A DNA stretch of 64,000 nucleotides from Diplonema japonicum (Eukaryota > Euglenozoa > Diplonemea > Diplonemida > Diplonemidae): NCBI GenBank assembly GCA_964019335.1, contig OZ025654.1:806001-870000 (forward strand), read 5' to 3'. Positions within the stretch are counted from its first letter, which is position 1. Every line of letters starts with the position of its first letter. The notes beneath the pieces were generated by a model that did not search any database, was not told where the DNA came from, and saw only the letters and a list, made by a program, of their open reading frames with translations. Position numbers and translations under genes: made by a program. Shown here one piece after another: positions 1-8,290 of this stretch.

Positions 1-207
1 AGAAACAGGCTCCTAAAAATAATGCGCCTCTACCACCAAAGTTTGGGCGTCCGGGGCTGATATGCAGGTCGCTTCACGCTCCAGAACTGGGGTAGTGAAA
101 ATAATATGGCTAGACACCCTATAACTCCACCCTTGCCATTTTATTTTTGTATCAGAACGAGAAGTTCAGAATCGGCTTTTTAGACCGGCAATAGCGGTCC
201 TTTGTGG

Positions 208-208
<1 letters not shown>
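1..208 (+). mobile_element. Right end of a piggyBac-type element
   Basis: This stretch matches the last ~180 bases of the TTAA-flanked element at 26070-27022, apart from a short extra segment near position 60. It ends in CGGTCCTTTGTGGG (195-208), one base different from the inverted repeat of that element, followed by TTTAA. The left part lies outside the window. It abuts a poly(A) run (212-242) and then a cyclase-like ORF. The piggyBac assignment is by similarity to the other copy and by the TTAA flank; no transposase is visible here. Confidence 0.6.
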
Positions 209-244
<36 letters not shown>

Positions 245-250
245 GTAACT

Positions 251-1849
251 GTGCTTAATCAGCAGGGATCGATAGAAGCAATCTACCCAGCTAACAGCAC
301 AGACGACATTGTGAAGCGGGCCGGTGAGATCACAGAGAACAAGACAGCGCATGAGAGTGGTTGGATCGAAGGCCTCGCAGCGAACTCCACTGTTGAGGAG
401 CTGAACATCACAACCGATTACGCCCCCGAGGGAGAACCCTTCTACTACAGGGTGGGCTACATGAACGACGACTACGGCATTGACTGGTTCCTCCACGTGC
501 TGCTTGACAGGGCGTACATCATGGAGTCCATCGAGGAGAAGCTTGATGAGACCCGTTCCGGCATCGCGTCTGCGGAGAAGAAGGTTGAAGACGATCTAAC
601 ATCTGCCCGCGCGGTGCTCTACGGACTCGTCGTCAGCACAGCGGTCGTGTTGATCACCGTTTCAGTGGTGTTTGTCCTGAAGATCATCGAACCGCTTGTC
701 ATGCTCGAACGAGAAATGGCGATGGTCTCGTTAATGAAGCTGGAGTTCGTCGACAGGGAACGCCCCTTCAGCATGCTGCAAGAGGTCCGGCTTATGCAAA
801 GGAGCTTTCTCAAAATGACGGAAAACCTGATCGAATACAGAAACTACATGCCGGCATCCGTTTTAGAAGACACCGACGACGAGGAGGACGGAAACACCAG
901 CCAGAGCAGCGCCACCATAACCAGCAAATCTGTTACATCGTCGCAGTCGGGGAATTGCAAGACGACGCCTTCCAACACACTGTCGGCACACGCGTCCGCG
1001 ATGACCCTTTCTCAGCATTCTTCGACAAAGGTGGACATGAAGCAGAACATCTTGCAAGGGACCGAGGCCAAGTCACGCCGTGTGACCCTCATGAGCTGCA
1101 ACGTCGTGTCCTTCCTCGGCGACTCCAACGAAGGTTCGCACATACTGGCGATGGTCAACACATACCTCTCCATGGCGTTGCATCACGTGAAGGTGACAAA
1201 GGGCATCCCTGACATCTTCAGTGGTGACAGATTATACGTTTCATGGAATGGTGCAAAGAACTGCGCCACGCACCGCACTGCCGCATACGTTTGCTCAATG
1301 GGCATCATCTCTGACACATCGCTTGGGAAAAAATACTCGATTGGGCTTGTGTCGGGGGAGGTTAAATGCGGGAACATGGGCTGCGATCGAATGAAAAAAT
1401 ACTCATTCGTTGGGTCTCTTGCCTCTTGGATGCATATTGTTGAAAGGGTGGGCCGCATGGCTGGCGCTGAAGTGGTGATAGATAAAGTGGTGAAGGAAGA
1501 GATAGAGAACCTTTCGTACTCCCGCACGGTTCAGCATGTGATGTACCCGAAGCACAGCCTGAAAACACTGCTGGTCTTCGAAGTGATGGCCAAGAAGCAA
1601 ATGATCGAGGAGGAGTGGATGTACCAGCTGGATGAGAAAGAAAAGAACGACCCCCACAAAGCATATAACAAAAGCTACACCCTGTTCATGGCAGGGGATG
1701 TTGAAGGTGCTGTACGCGAGCTTGAAGTTTATGCTAGTGGTGGGGTTTGGGATTCCGTGGTACAGAGGTATAGGGAGAAGCTTCAGAGGGCGATCGACCA
1801 CCCGATCCTTTGTGATCCTTATGGGAAGCATGAGGGCCTTGTGAGTTGA
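251..1849 (+). pseudogene. 5'-truncated cyclase-like receptor
   Basis: This open frame has no credible start: it reads back through a poly(A) run into a piggyBac end, and the first in-frame ATG is at 461. The protein begins in the middle of an extracellular domain of the kind seen in the full cyclase at 8291. It has one membrane segment (about residues 120-145), a HAMP-like stretch, and the motif YRNYMPASVL. A class III nucleotide-cyclase fold follows (about 275-445), and a TPR-like tail (about 480-515). The metal-binding FTDI motif is replaced by SCNVVSF and the IGD aspartate region by SGDRLYVSW, so it is probably not catalytic. It is either a gene beheaded by transposon insertion or a gene reusing the transposon end as its leader. 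The rest of the frame is intact for over 500 codons, so decay, if any, is recent. Confidence 0.6.
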
Positions 1850-2279
1850 AACCCTTTTTTTTTATATTATTTTTATATGGTAAGGTTCACTCTTCTGACA
1901 TATATTGCCATTTTCTTCTTCTTTTCTTCTTTCTCTTTGACATCGATTTGTATCGATGTCGTCCTCCCTCACCCCGAATTGTAAAGATTTCTGCCCCCCC
2001 CTAAAAAAAATAAAAAGGCACCCATTCCCTGTAAAAGGCTTTGCTATGTAGTGTGAGATTTATCGCAGATAGCCAAAGTATCTTTTTCAGGAGACGGTGC
2101 CGTCCCTTCCCTCTTCTTTTTCTTAATATGTCCCCCCCTTGAATGAAAAAAGAGGGGGAAAAGAATCAAGCTGAAGAAAAGGCCGGCAAAGCCTTTACCA
2201 CTTATAGTATATTGATGCTTTTTTCCTCTTTTTTTTTTCTTTGCGAGAAAACGAGTCTTTTGGCTTCGTTTTAATTATT
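1850..2279. other. Intergenic, low complexity
   Basis: AT-rich with T- and A-runs. I see no gene, repeat match or RNA. It probably holds the 3' UTR of the cyclase-like gene. Confidence 0.5.
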
Positions 2280-2283
2280 TTAA

Positions 2284-4043
2284 CCACTAAAGGACCGGGG
2301 GTTTTAGCGAAAAAAGTGCCAAGGACCGTCTATTTACGAACCCGGAAAAAAGAAATGCGAGAGTTTAACCATAGGAAAGTACACTATACCCTTTAAAAAG
2401 CACGTGACTCAGGGGGTAAAAAAAACAGTTTATTTTTCATGCAGGGGGGCTTACTTAGTGTTCATACGGGGTCGGGAGAGGAAATATACGACGAAGTACT
2501 GAGCATCACGAGCGACCTTGCTCAACCCACTCGAGGGCGCTTGGGCGGAGGACAGCCTCCCCCACTTTTTTTTTCCCCGCAGATGTCGATTTTCTTCCAA
2601 CATTGGGTCCTGGCGGACGCTGGAGCCTTTGAGGATTTTTTTTTCAAGCGTCCCCAGAATTGTCGGTATTTTATCATGTCAGGGTGGTCATTTTTTGTAT
2701 GAAAAATCTCAAAGCACTCAGGGCACAGGGCAACATTGCACGTTTTGCAGGTGTAAAATTGTTTCTTTTTTATTTTTGGCACAGCCTTGAGGTGAATTTC
2801 ATACTATAGGCAAAGTCGTAGAGATTAAAGGCAAAATTATAGGCAAAGCCGAAAAGGTTAACACGGGTTTAGTACGGCCGTGCCACAAGAGGAACCGGAT
2901 GCTGTCCGAACTCTGCCGCATGACTCTGTCATGGCGTGAGATTTGTTTGCTGGCCTCCTTTTTCGTTTTTCTGCCCACTGTCGTCTTCCGGAGTTGAACC
3001 GTGCCCATGGGGTTGTATTTTTCTGTTGCGCTGAACCTCCGATAGCATGCATACCCATACTCAAAAGAGAGCAGAAGAACTGGTAATTAGAATAAAGATT
3101 ATCCATCGCAACCCAGTGACCACGATGCTCGAACTGTCGCAGAAGACATGGTACCGTGTCCTCCGGGTCCCCACCAGGGTAAATTCTAATGTTAAGCGCG
3201 CACCCTGTGCATGAATGCGGCGGAGTACACCTTAAAGCCATAGCGCTTGCGTTTAGCTGGTCGAAAAACGCTGTGCTTAAGGCGGGAGAAGGAGCGAATC
3301 AATGCTCAGCCCTTGACCGGGGGTGGTATGCAGCTTTCCAGCTGGGGGAGTCCGGGAATGCAGCATCTCCACTTTTGATAGTGTCCCGTTGCCCTGGGAG
3401 CCAAAGTGGACACAACAAGAAGATATGGATAAATGTGGTGCGGCCCAGGACACGGCCTATGTAAGGCGTTGCAATCTCTTCCTTTGTAGACCAGCAGTCC
3501 TTGACGCCCGCCCTGCAGACTTCGTCCATCAAGGCGGGCAGAACCCAGACGGCTATCCAGGTGTTCAGTTGTACCACGTCTGCGTCGAATGTGGTGCCCT
3601 TGGATGTGGTGCCTTGGATGTGGCATACACCTTCGAACAGCTGATAATGGACCTCAGCAAGCTGTTTGTGATAAACAAACAGAAAAGTTGTAGCCTATCC
3701 ATGTTGCTGTTCGATGTTGCTGGACCCCTGTACCCATGTCACTTCCTGGCCGGTATACGGTTGATATTTGTCCCCCAACGCACACCACCCTCATCTGAGG
3801 TGCTGGAGTTGGAAGAAGCACTTCAGAAGCTGCTCTCAAATAATAAGTACAAAAGGACACCAAAGCAACCCCCTTGGGGACGGGTTTTTGTGTTTATTCT
3901 TCGCGCAAAAGGGTATTTCAAATAAAAAAAAATCGCGGAACAATGGGTCTCAGTAAAGTCCAGGGGCTGTGTGGCACAAAAAGTGTCACATAGAAAAGAT
4001 AATTTTTCTTAAGGACACATATGTCCTCATGGTCCTTTAGTGG
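2284..4043 (-). mobile_element. piggyBac-type element 1, decayed
   Basis: The element is flanked by TTAA on both sides (2280-2283 and 4044-4047). It has a 13-bp perfect inverted repeat, CCACTAAAGGACC at the left end and its complement at the right. The ~1.76-kb interior carries pieces of a piggyBac (DDE_Tnp_1_7) transposase on the - strand in broken frames. Exact TTAA flanks are the hallmark of this superfamily. Stops and frame changes show it is no longer autonomous. Confidence 0.85.
2522..3577 (-). pseudogene. piggyBac transposase, broken
   Basis: Three - strand pieces follow the order of a piggyBac transposase. Piece 3577-3299 has the early core pattern (ALMDEVCRAGVKDCWST, then a fixed-spacing IGRVLGRTTFIHI). 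Piece 3241-2858 has a central part including VAMDNLYSN, where the Asp corresponds to a catalytic Asp of the family. Piece 2782-2522 has the C-terminal cysteine-rich finger (CKTCNVALCPECFEIFHT). The frames differ, so it cannot make one protein. An acidic N-terminal part is not clear. The assignment relies on the combination of motifs with the TTAA-flanked ends. Confidence 0.75.
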
Positions 4044-4047
4044 TTAA

Positions 4048-5168
4048 AAAGGAATAAAAAAAAATATAAATACTATTTATATGAACGTGCTTTTTTTAAT
4101 GTTCCCACAGGACCACGGTTCCAGCTCCAAATGGGCACATGCAGCAAGCAACGGCCAGTGCTGACCTACATTGTTGGGGGACAGGGGGGGGGGGGCATTT
4201 TTCTTGTACTTCAAATATGCCTGGTCAAGAGTGCTGCGAAACGGCCAATGCCCCCCCCCTCCACCCTTTTGTTTCTCACGACGGGAAAAAGAAAATGCTG
4301 CAAAATGAAAATGTCCAGAGCAGCGGAGACTCTTCCCTCTTTTTTAAGGGGGATCCTCAAGTGGGATTTGCCCTCAAACACCGCCTACTTTTTTTTTTTT
4401 CTTTCTTTTCTACACCGCTTCCCCGTTATAGGGCAAGTACCTCCCTCTCTCTCAGATAACAAGAAGGTTGCACTCAAGTGTGTAAATTTCTTGTGACGCT
4501 GTAAAATCTTTCTATGTACTACCTTTTTTTTTTTAAAAAAAGATTTATTTACTAAGCTGAGGTGCCCCCTGTAATCAAGTAGACTGCACTGTGCAGGGCG
4601 CCCACTAGCTTCCTTTGTCTCTCACATAAATTATCGAGTTTACTATCTGTCTTCTCCCTGTTAGCAATATTGCAATGCAGGGGGAGGAAAAGAAAGTGAT
4701 ATCCCCCCAACATACATTTCACAAGCAAAAAGGGCTTAATTCACATTTTCAGCTATCAATCTTCATCCAAACAAAAATAATATAGAAGAACCATTCACGA
4801 CCGTGACCCGTAGGGAGTGATAGTGGTCCTGCTGCAAAAAACCCCACCCCCACCCCAAGGACTTCACCCGAGATCGAAGGTTACGGCCACCCCTCTCTTT
4901 CCCATCCTATTTATTTATTCCGCTACTTAAAAAAAATAAAAATAAAAGAGATATAAAAGAAGTCTTTGTATCACAGTGTGCTGCTGTTCTGCTTTTTGGA
5001 ATATCTCTTTTCCCACCCCTTTCTTCTTCCTTCATTCATTTCCTTCATCCCCCCTTTCTTTTTGCCCCCTTCCATTGCCTGTGTTTGGAAAAAGACCCCC
5101 CCCCCCCCCATGTACCATCATTGATAAGGTTCATCACAGTACAATAAAAAACAAAAGAAAATAGAAAA
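4048..5168. other. Intergenic with hairpin motif and SINE scrap
   Basis: No gene recognised. At 4356-4371 lies CTCAAGTGGGATTTG, resembling the hairpin in the 3' UTRs of the two WSC genes. At about 4560-4610 is a scrap of the SINE 3' part (CCCCTGTAATCAAGTAGAC). A long polypyrimidine stretch (about 4985-5075, then a C-run near 5100) precedes the next gene and may serve its splice acceptor. Confidence 0.5.
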
Positions 5169-5720
5169 ATGGTGCCAGATCCGAAAGTAAGGCCGGCTTT
5201 CTTCAACGCAATGGGATCGAAAAGGAACAGACGGAGGGCGGGGATCTCAGAGATGAAGGCGGCGCAGATGGGGAACAACGGGCGAAACGGGCTGAAGACC
5301 TTCAGGGAGATGGCAGAAAAGGGGCAATGGGGGAGGGTCCACAACGGGCACTTCGACTGGTGGATGTTCCCCATCGAAGACGGGTCACAGGGACAGTACA
5401 ACGTCCTTGAAATGGACGTGAAAGAGCTCCAAGCCGACCAAGAGTACATGAAGAACTACCGTGAGGCAGTTGCTCTCGTTGTCCGGGCATGGGGGTGGGA
5501 CATTGACGAAGCGTCACCTGTTTCCCCCATGGTTCAGGGGATGGGGTGGACAAGCTGGGATGTCAGGCTTGCCAAGATCACCCGCTCCCTGTGGCTCTTC
5601 GAACAGGCCGACTATCTTGCGTCGATTCAAAAGTTCGCAAGGACCCTGAAGCCCAACGGGGGGTTTCGGTACGGCCGTATAAACCTCGATGAAATCCTAC
5701 ACATGAAACTCCCCAGGTGA
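5169..5720 (+). CDS. Unrecognised conserved protein, copy 1
   Basis: A 183-residue single-exon protein I do not recognise. It is rich in Trp and aromatic residues (GHFDWWMFPIEDGS near residues 60-73, RAWGWDID near 108-115, GMGWTSWDVRL near 125-135). It has a basic N-terminus and no signal peptide or membrane segment, so it is probably soluble and intracellular. From about residue 22 on it differs from copy 2 (6331-6894) at only a handful of positions, while the first 21 residues are only partly alike. The ATG lies five bases after an AG, downstream of a pyrimidine-rich stretch. The near-identity of the pair over some 490 bases, against divergent flanks, points to gene conversion or a very recent partial duplication. 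Such conservation suggests a real gene; function unknown. Confidence 0.7.
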   Translation: MVPDPKVRPAFFNAMGSKRNRRRAGISEMKAAQMGNNGRNGLKTFREMAEKGQWGRVHNGHFDWWMFPIEDGSQGQYNVLEMDVKELQADQEYMKNYREAVALVVRAWGWDIDEASPVSPMVQGMGWTSWDVRLAKITRSLWLFEQADYLASIQKFARTLKPNGGFRYGRINLDEILHMKLPR

Positions 5721-6287
5721 ATACACCCCCGCCCCCCTTGTTGCTTTCTTTCCGTTGCCCCCCCCCCTTTTTTTTTGGACTCCGAAAAACGAGTGGGGTG
5801 GCCTCTGCTTTTCTTTTTTTTTACATTATTAGTCTTTACCTTTCGAGTAGCGGTGTACACCCCCTCCCTTTTTTTTGGTCTTTCATTTTAGACCATTGAA
5901 GAAGATAGAAGATCAAAATCATCGCAGTAGGGGACACTGTTTTGTACAAAAGATTCCGATCCCCCCCCCTTTTTTTTGGCGTTTTCTGTTATCTTGGGTT
6001 CTTCTCACCCCCCCCCCCCCCCCCCCCCCATGTTGAAGGAAACGCGTTTCCAAGCTTTTTTTTGAAAATAAGGAAACGGCAACTTCCTTATTTTGAGACT
6101 GTTTCCTTAAGAAGGGAACACGTTTCCTCTGAAAAAGAAGCGCGTTTCCTTAGGTATCTGAAAAATAAGGAAACGGGAACGTTTCCCCGTTTCTTGCCAG
6201 TATAGCCCCCTCCTCCTCTTCATTCCTTAGTGCAAACCTAGAAAGAAAAAACACGTCTGATTATCTTTTGTTTCGTTTTCTCTTTTC
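5721..6287. other. Intergenic with GTTTCC fold-back
   Basis: C- and T-runs, then a fold-back repeat (listed separately at 6029-6207). The end is a polypyrimidine tract leading to the copy-2 gene. Confidence 0.5.
6029..6207. repeat. GTTTCC fold-back repeat
   Basis: Alternating GGAAACG and CGTTTCC blocks form a self-complementary stretch. It ends in CCCGTTTCTTGCCAGTATAG, the terminal signature shared with copies near 16410, 24520, 33700, 33960, 41650, 49620, 57985 and 63120. No ORF; probably a fold-back MITE. Confidence 0.6.
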
Positions 6288-6289
6288 AG
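6261..6289 (+). promoter_or_regulatory. Putative splice acceptor
   Basis: A polypyrimidine tract (TTTTGTTTCGTTTTCTCTTTTCAG) ends in AG at 6288-6289, 42 bases before the ATG of copy 2. It fits a 3' splice site, cis or trans. Confidence 0.5.
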
Positions 6290-6305
6290 CATACTAGTAA
6301 CAACC

Positions 6306-6329
6306 ATGCAGCGCTCTCTGCAATTTTGA
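6306..6329 (+). other. Seven-codon upstream ORF
   Basis: ATG, six more codons (MQRSLQF) and TGA, lying between the putative splice acceptor and the main ATG at 6331, with one base between. It would be the first AUG on the processed mRNA and could damp translation of the main frame by requiring reinitiation. There is no counterpart in copy 1. Confidence 0.4.
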
Positions 6330-6330
6330 A

Positions 6331-6894
6331 ATGTTTCGCACCCTCCCCTGTCTGGGGTTGGTACGACCAGCGTTTTTCAATGCAAGAGGGGTGAAGAAGA
6401 ACACTAGCCGCGCGAGTTTAGTAGACATGAAGGCGGCGCAGATGGGAAACAACGGGCGAAACGGGCTGAAGACCTTCAGGGAGATGGCAGAAAAGGGGCA
6501 ATGGGGGAGGGTCCACAACGGGCACTTCGACTGGTGGATGTTCCCCATCGAAGACGGGTCACAGGGACAGTACAACGTCCTTGAAATGGACGTGAAAGAG
6601 CTCCAAGCCGACCAAGAGTACATGAAGAACTACCGTGAGGCAGTTGCTCTCGTTGTCCGGGCATGGGGGTGGGACATTGACAAAGCGTCACCTGTTTCCC
6701 CCATGGTTCAGGGGATGGGGTGGACAAGCTGGGATGTCAGGCTTGCCAAGATCACCCGCTCCCTGTGGCTCTTCGAACAGGCCGACTATCTTGCGTCGAT
6801 TCAAAAGTTCGCAAGGACCCTGAAGCCCAACGGGGGGTTTCGGTTTGGCCGTATAAACCTCGATGAAATCCTACACATGAAAGTCCCTAGGTGA
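6331..6894 (+). CDS. Unrecognised conserved protein, copy 2
   Basis: A 187-residue paralogue of the protein at 5169-5720, in tandem on the same strand. From the shared Met-Lys-Ala-Ala near residue 33 to the end the two differ at three positions I can see (Glu/Lys in WGWDI-D-A, Tyr/Phe in GGFR-GR, Leu/Val three from the end). The N-terminus is different but still related (RPAFFNA is shared). No signal peptide or membrane helix. Function unknown. It is preceded by a good polypyrimidine-AG and by a seven-codon uORF, so control may differ between the copies. Its stop is 111 bases before the ATG of SAM synthetase. Confidence 0.7.
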   Translation: MFRTLPCLGLVRPAFFNARGVKKNTSRASLVDMKAAQMGNNGRNGLKTFREMAEKGQWGRVHNGHFDWWMFPIEDGSQGQYNVLEMDVKELQADQEYMKNYREAVALVVRAWGWDIDKASPVSPMVQGMGWTSWDVRLAKITRSLWLFEQADYLASIQKFARTLKPNGGFRFGRINLDEILHMKVPR

Positions 6895-6911
6895 TGTGAT
6901 CATCGCTTGTG

Positions 6912-6964
6912 GTCTCCCTTTTCTTTTAAATTTCTTTTACAACCTTCACACATTTGTGTAATAG
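6912..6964 (+). promoter_or_regulatory. Putative splice acceptor region
   Basis: A pyrimidine-rich stretch (CTCCCTTTTCTTTT and following) precedes an AG at 6963-6964, 41 bases upstream of the SAM synthetase ATG. The match is weaker than the one before 8291. Confidence 0.35.
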
Positions 6965-7005
6965 TAATAATATAAAAAAGGCATTTTAAAAAAAGACTCG
7001 CAACC

Positions 7006-8181
7006 ATGTCACGCACTTTCATGTTCTCGTCTGAGCACGTGACAGAGGGTCACCCTGACAAGATGTGCGATCAGTTCTCCGATGCTGTGCTGGACGCGTG
7101 CCTTGCTGACGACCCCATGTCGAAGGTGGCGTGCGAGTCATGCTGCAAGACAGGGATGGTGATGGTGTTCGGTGAGATCACCACGAAGGCCGTGCTTGAC
7201 TACCAGACCATCCTCCGCAACACGGTGAAGAAAATCGGCTACGATGACTCCTCTAAGGGCTTCGACTACAAGACCTGCAACGTGGTGGTCGCCATCGAGC
7301 AGCAGTCCCCCGACATTGGCCAGTGCACCCAGTACGAGCACGAAGCCGAGCTCGGTGCTGGAGACCAGGGCCTCATGTTCGGGTACGCCACTGACGAGAC
7401 CGAGACCCTGATGCCCCTCTCCTACGAGCTCGCCCGTCAGCTCGCCCAGAAGCACTCCGAGAAGCGCAACAACGGTACCCTTGAGTGGGCCCGCCCTGAC
7501 GCCAAGACCCAGGTTACCGTGGAGTACAGAGTAGAGGAGAAGGGTGCCGCCAAGCTTCTGACGCCCCTCCGTGTGCATTGCATCTTGATCTCCTCGCAGC
7601 ACAGCGAGGATGTCACCAACGAGAAGATCAGGGAGGACCTGAAGGCGCTGTGCAAGGAGGTCATCCCCGCGAAGTACCTTGACGAAAAGACCATCTACCA
7701 CTTGAACCCCTCTGGCAGGTTCGTGATCGGCGGGCCGCAGGGTGACGCTGGTCTGACCGGTAGGAAGATCATTGTGGACACCTACGGTGGGTGGGGTGCT
7801 CACGGTGGTGGTGCCTTCTCTGGGAAGGACCCTACCAAGGTGGACAGGTCAGCGTGCTACGCCGCCAGGTGGATCGCCAAGTCCATCGTTGCCGCCGGCC
7901 TCGCTAAGAGGTGCATTGTCCAGCTGGCCTACGCCATCGGTGTCGCCGAGCCCCTCTCCATCTACGTGGACTCCTACGGCACTGGCAAGCACTCTGACGA
8001 AGACCTCCTTAAGATTGTGAACGCCAACTTCCGCCTCAGGCCCTACGACATCATCAAGGACCTCGACCTCAGGAGGCCCATCTACTCCGAGACCTCCTCC
8101 ATGGGTCACTTCGGTAGAACCTCCGAGAAGGGATTCACCTGGGAGAAGCCCAGGACCCTTGTCATCCCTGAGTTGAACTGA
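7006..8181 (+). CDS. metK: S-adenosylmethionine synthetase
   Basis: Makes S-adenosylmethionine from methionine and ATP, releasing phosphate and diphosphate; a cytosolic enzyme feeding methylation and polyamine synthesis. At 391 residues it has the usual eukaryotic length. All three domain signatures are visible: [12 protein letters not shown] near the N-terminus (ATP and metal site, residues 8-19), [15 protein letters not shown] (117-131, methionine-binding region) and [15 protein letters not shown] (261-275, phosphate-binding loop). The frame is intact, with no introns. The sequence looks close to kinetoplastid MAT2-type enzymes, by memory of the family rather than alignment. It lies head-to-tail with its neighbours, 109 bases before the next ATG, and is the most conserved gene of the window. 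The usual eukaryotic name would be MAT. Confidence 0.97.
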   Translation: MSRTFMFSSEHVTEGHPDKMCDQFSDAVLDACLADDPMSKVACESCCKTGMVMVFGEITTKAVLDYQTILRNTVKKIGYDDSSKGFDYKTCNVVVAIEQQSPDIGQCTQYEHEAELGAGDQGLMFGYATDETETLMPLSYELARQLAQKHSEKRNNGTLEWARPDAKTQVTVEYRVEEKGAAKLLTPLRVHCILISSQHSEDVTNEKIREDLKALCKEVIPAKYLDEKTIYHLNPSGRFVIGGPQGDAGLTGRKIIVDTYGGWGAHGGGAFSGKDPTKVDRSACYAARWIAKSIVAAGLAKRCIVQLAYAIGVAEPLSIYVDSYGTGKHSDEDLLKIVNANFRLRPYDIIKDLDLRRPIYSETSSMGHFGRTSEKGFTWEKPRTLVIPELN

Positions 8182-8212
8182 TCTCAATAATTCTAATCCC
8201 TCATTGTTATCA

Positions 8213-8256
8213 CTTTTTTTTCTTCTTTTTTTTTTCTTTCTTTGGGTTTCCAATAG
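8213..8256 (+). promoter_or_regulatory. Strong putative splice acceptor
   Basis: About 40 nearly pure pyrimidines end in TTTCCAATAG (AG at 8255-8256), 34 bases before the adenylate cyclase ATG. The whole gap between the two genes is 109 bases. A site like this between two close co-directional genes is typical of trans-splicing in polycistronic transcripts. Confidence 0.6.
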
Positions 8257-8290
8257 CTACTAAGAAAAAAAAGAAAGTACGCGTGTGAAC

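Noticed and set aside
3323-3925. A 200-codon + strand frame inside piggyBac element 1.
   Set aside because: It is antisense to the transposase pieces and has no domain of its own.
7138-7803. A 221-codon - strand frame.
   Set aside because: Antisense of SAM synthetase; Gly/Leu/Val-rich, no domain.
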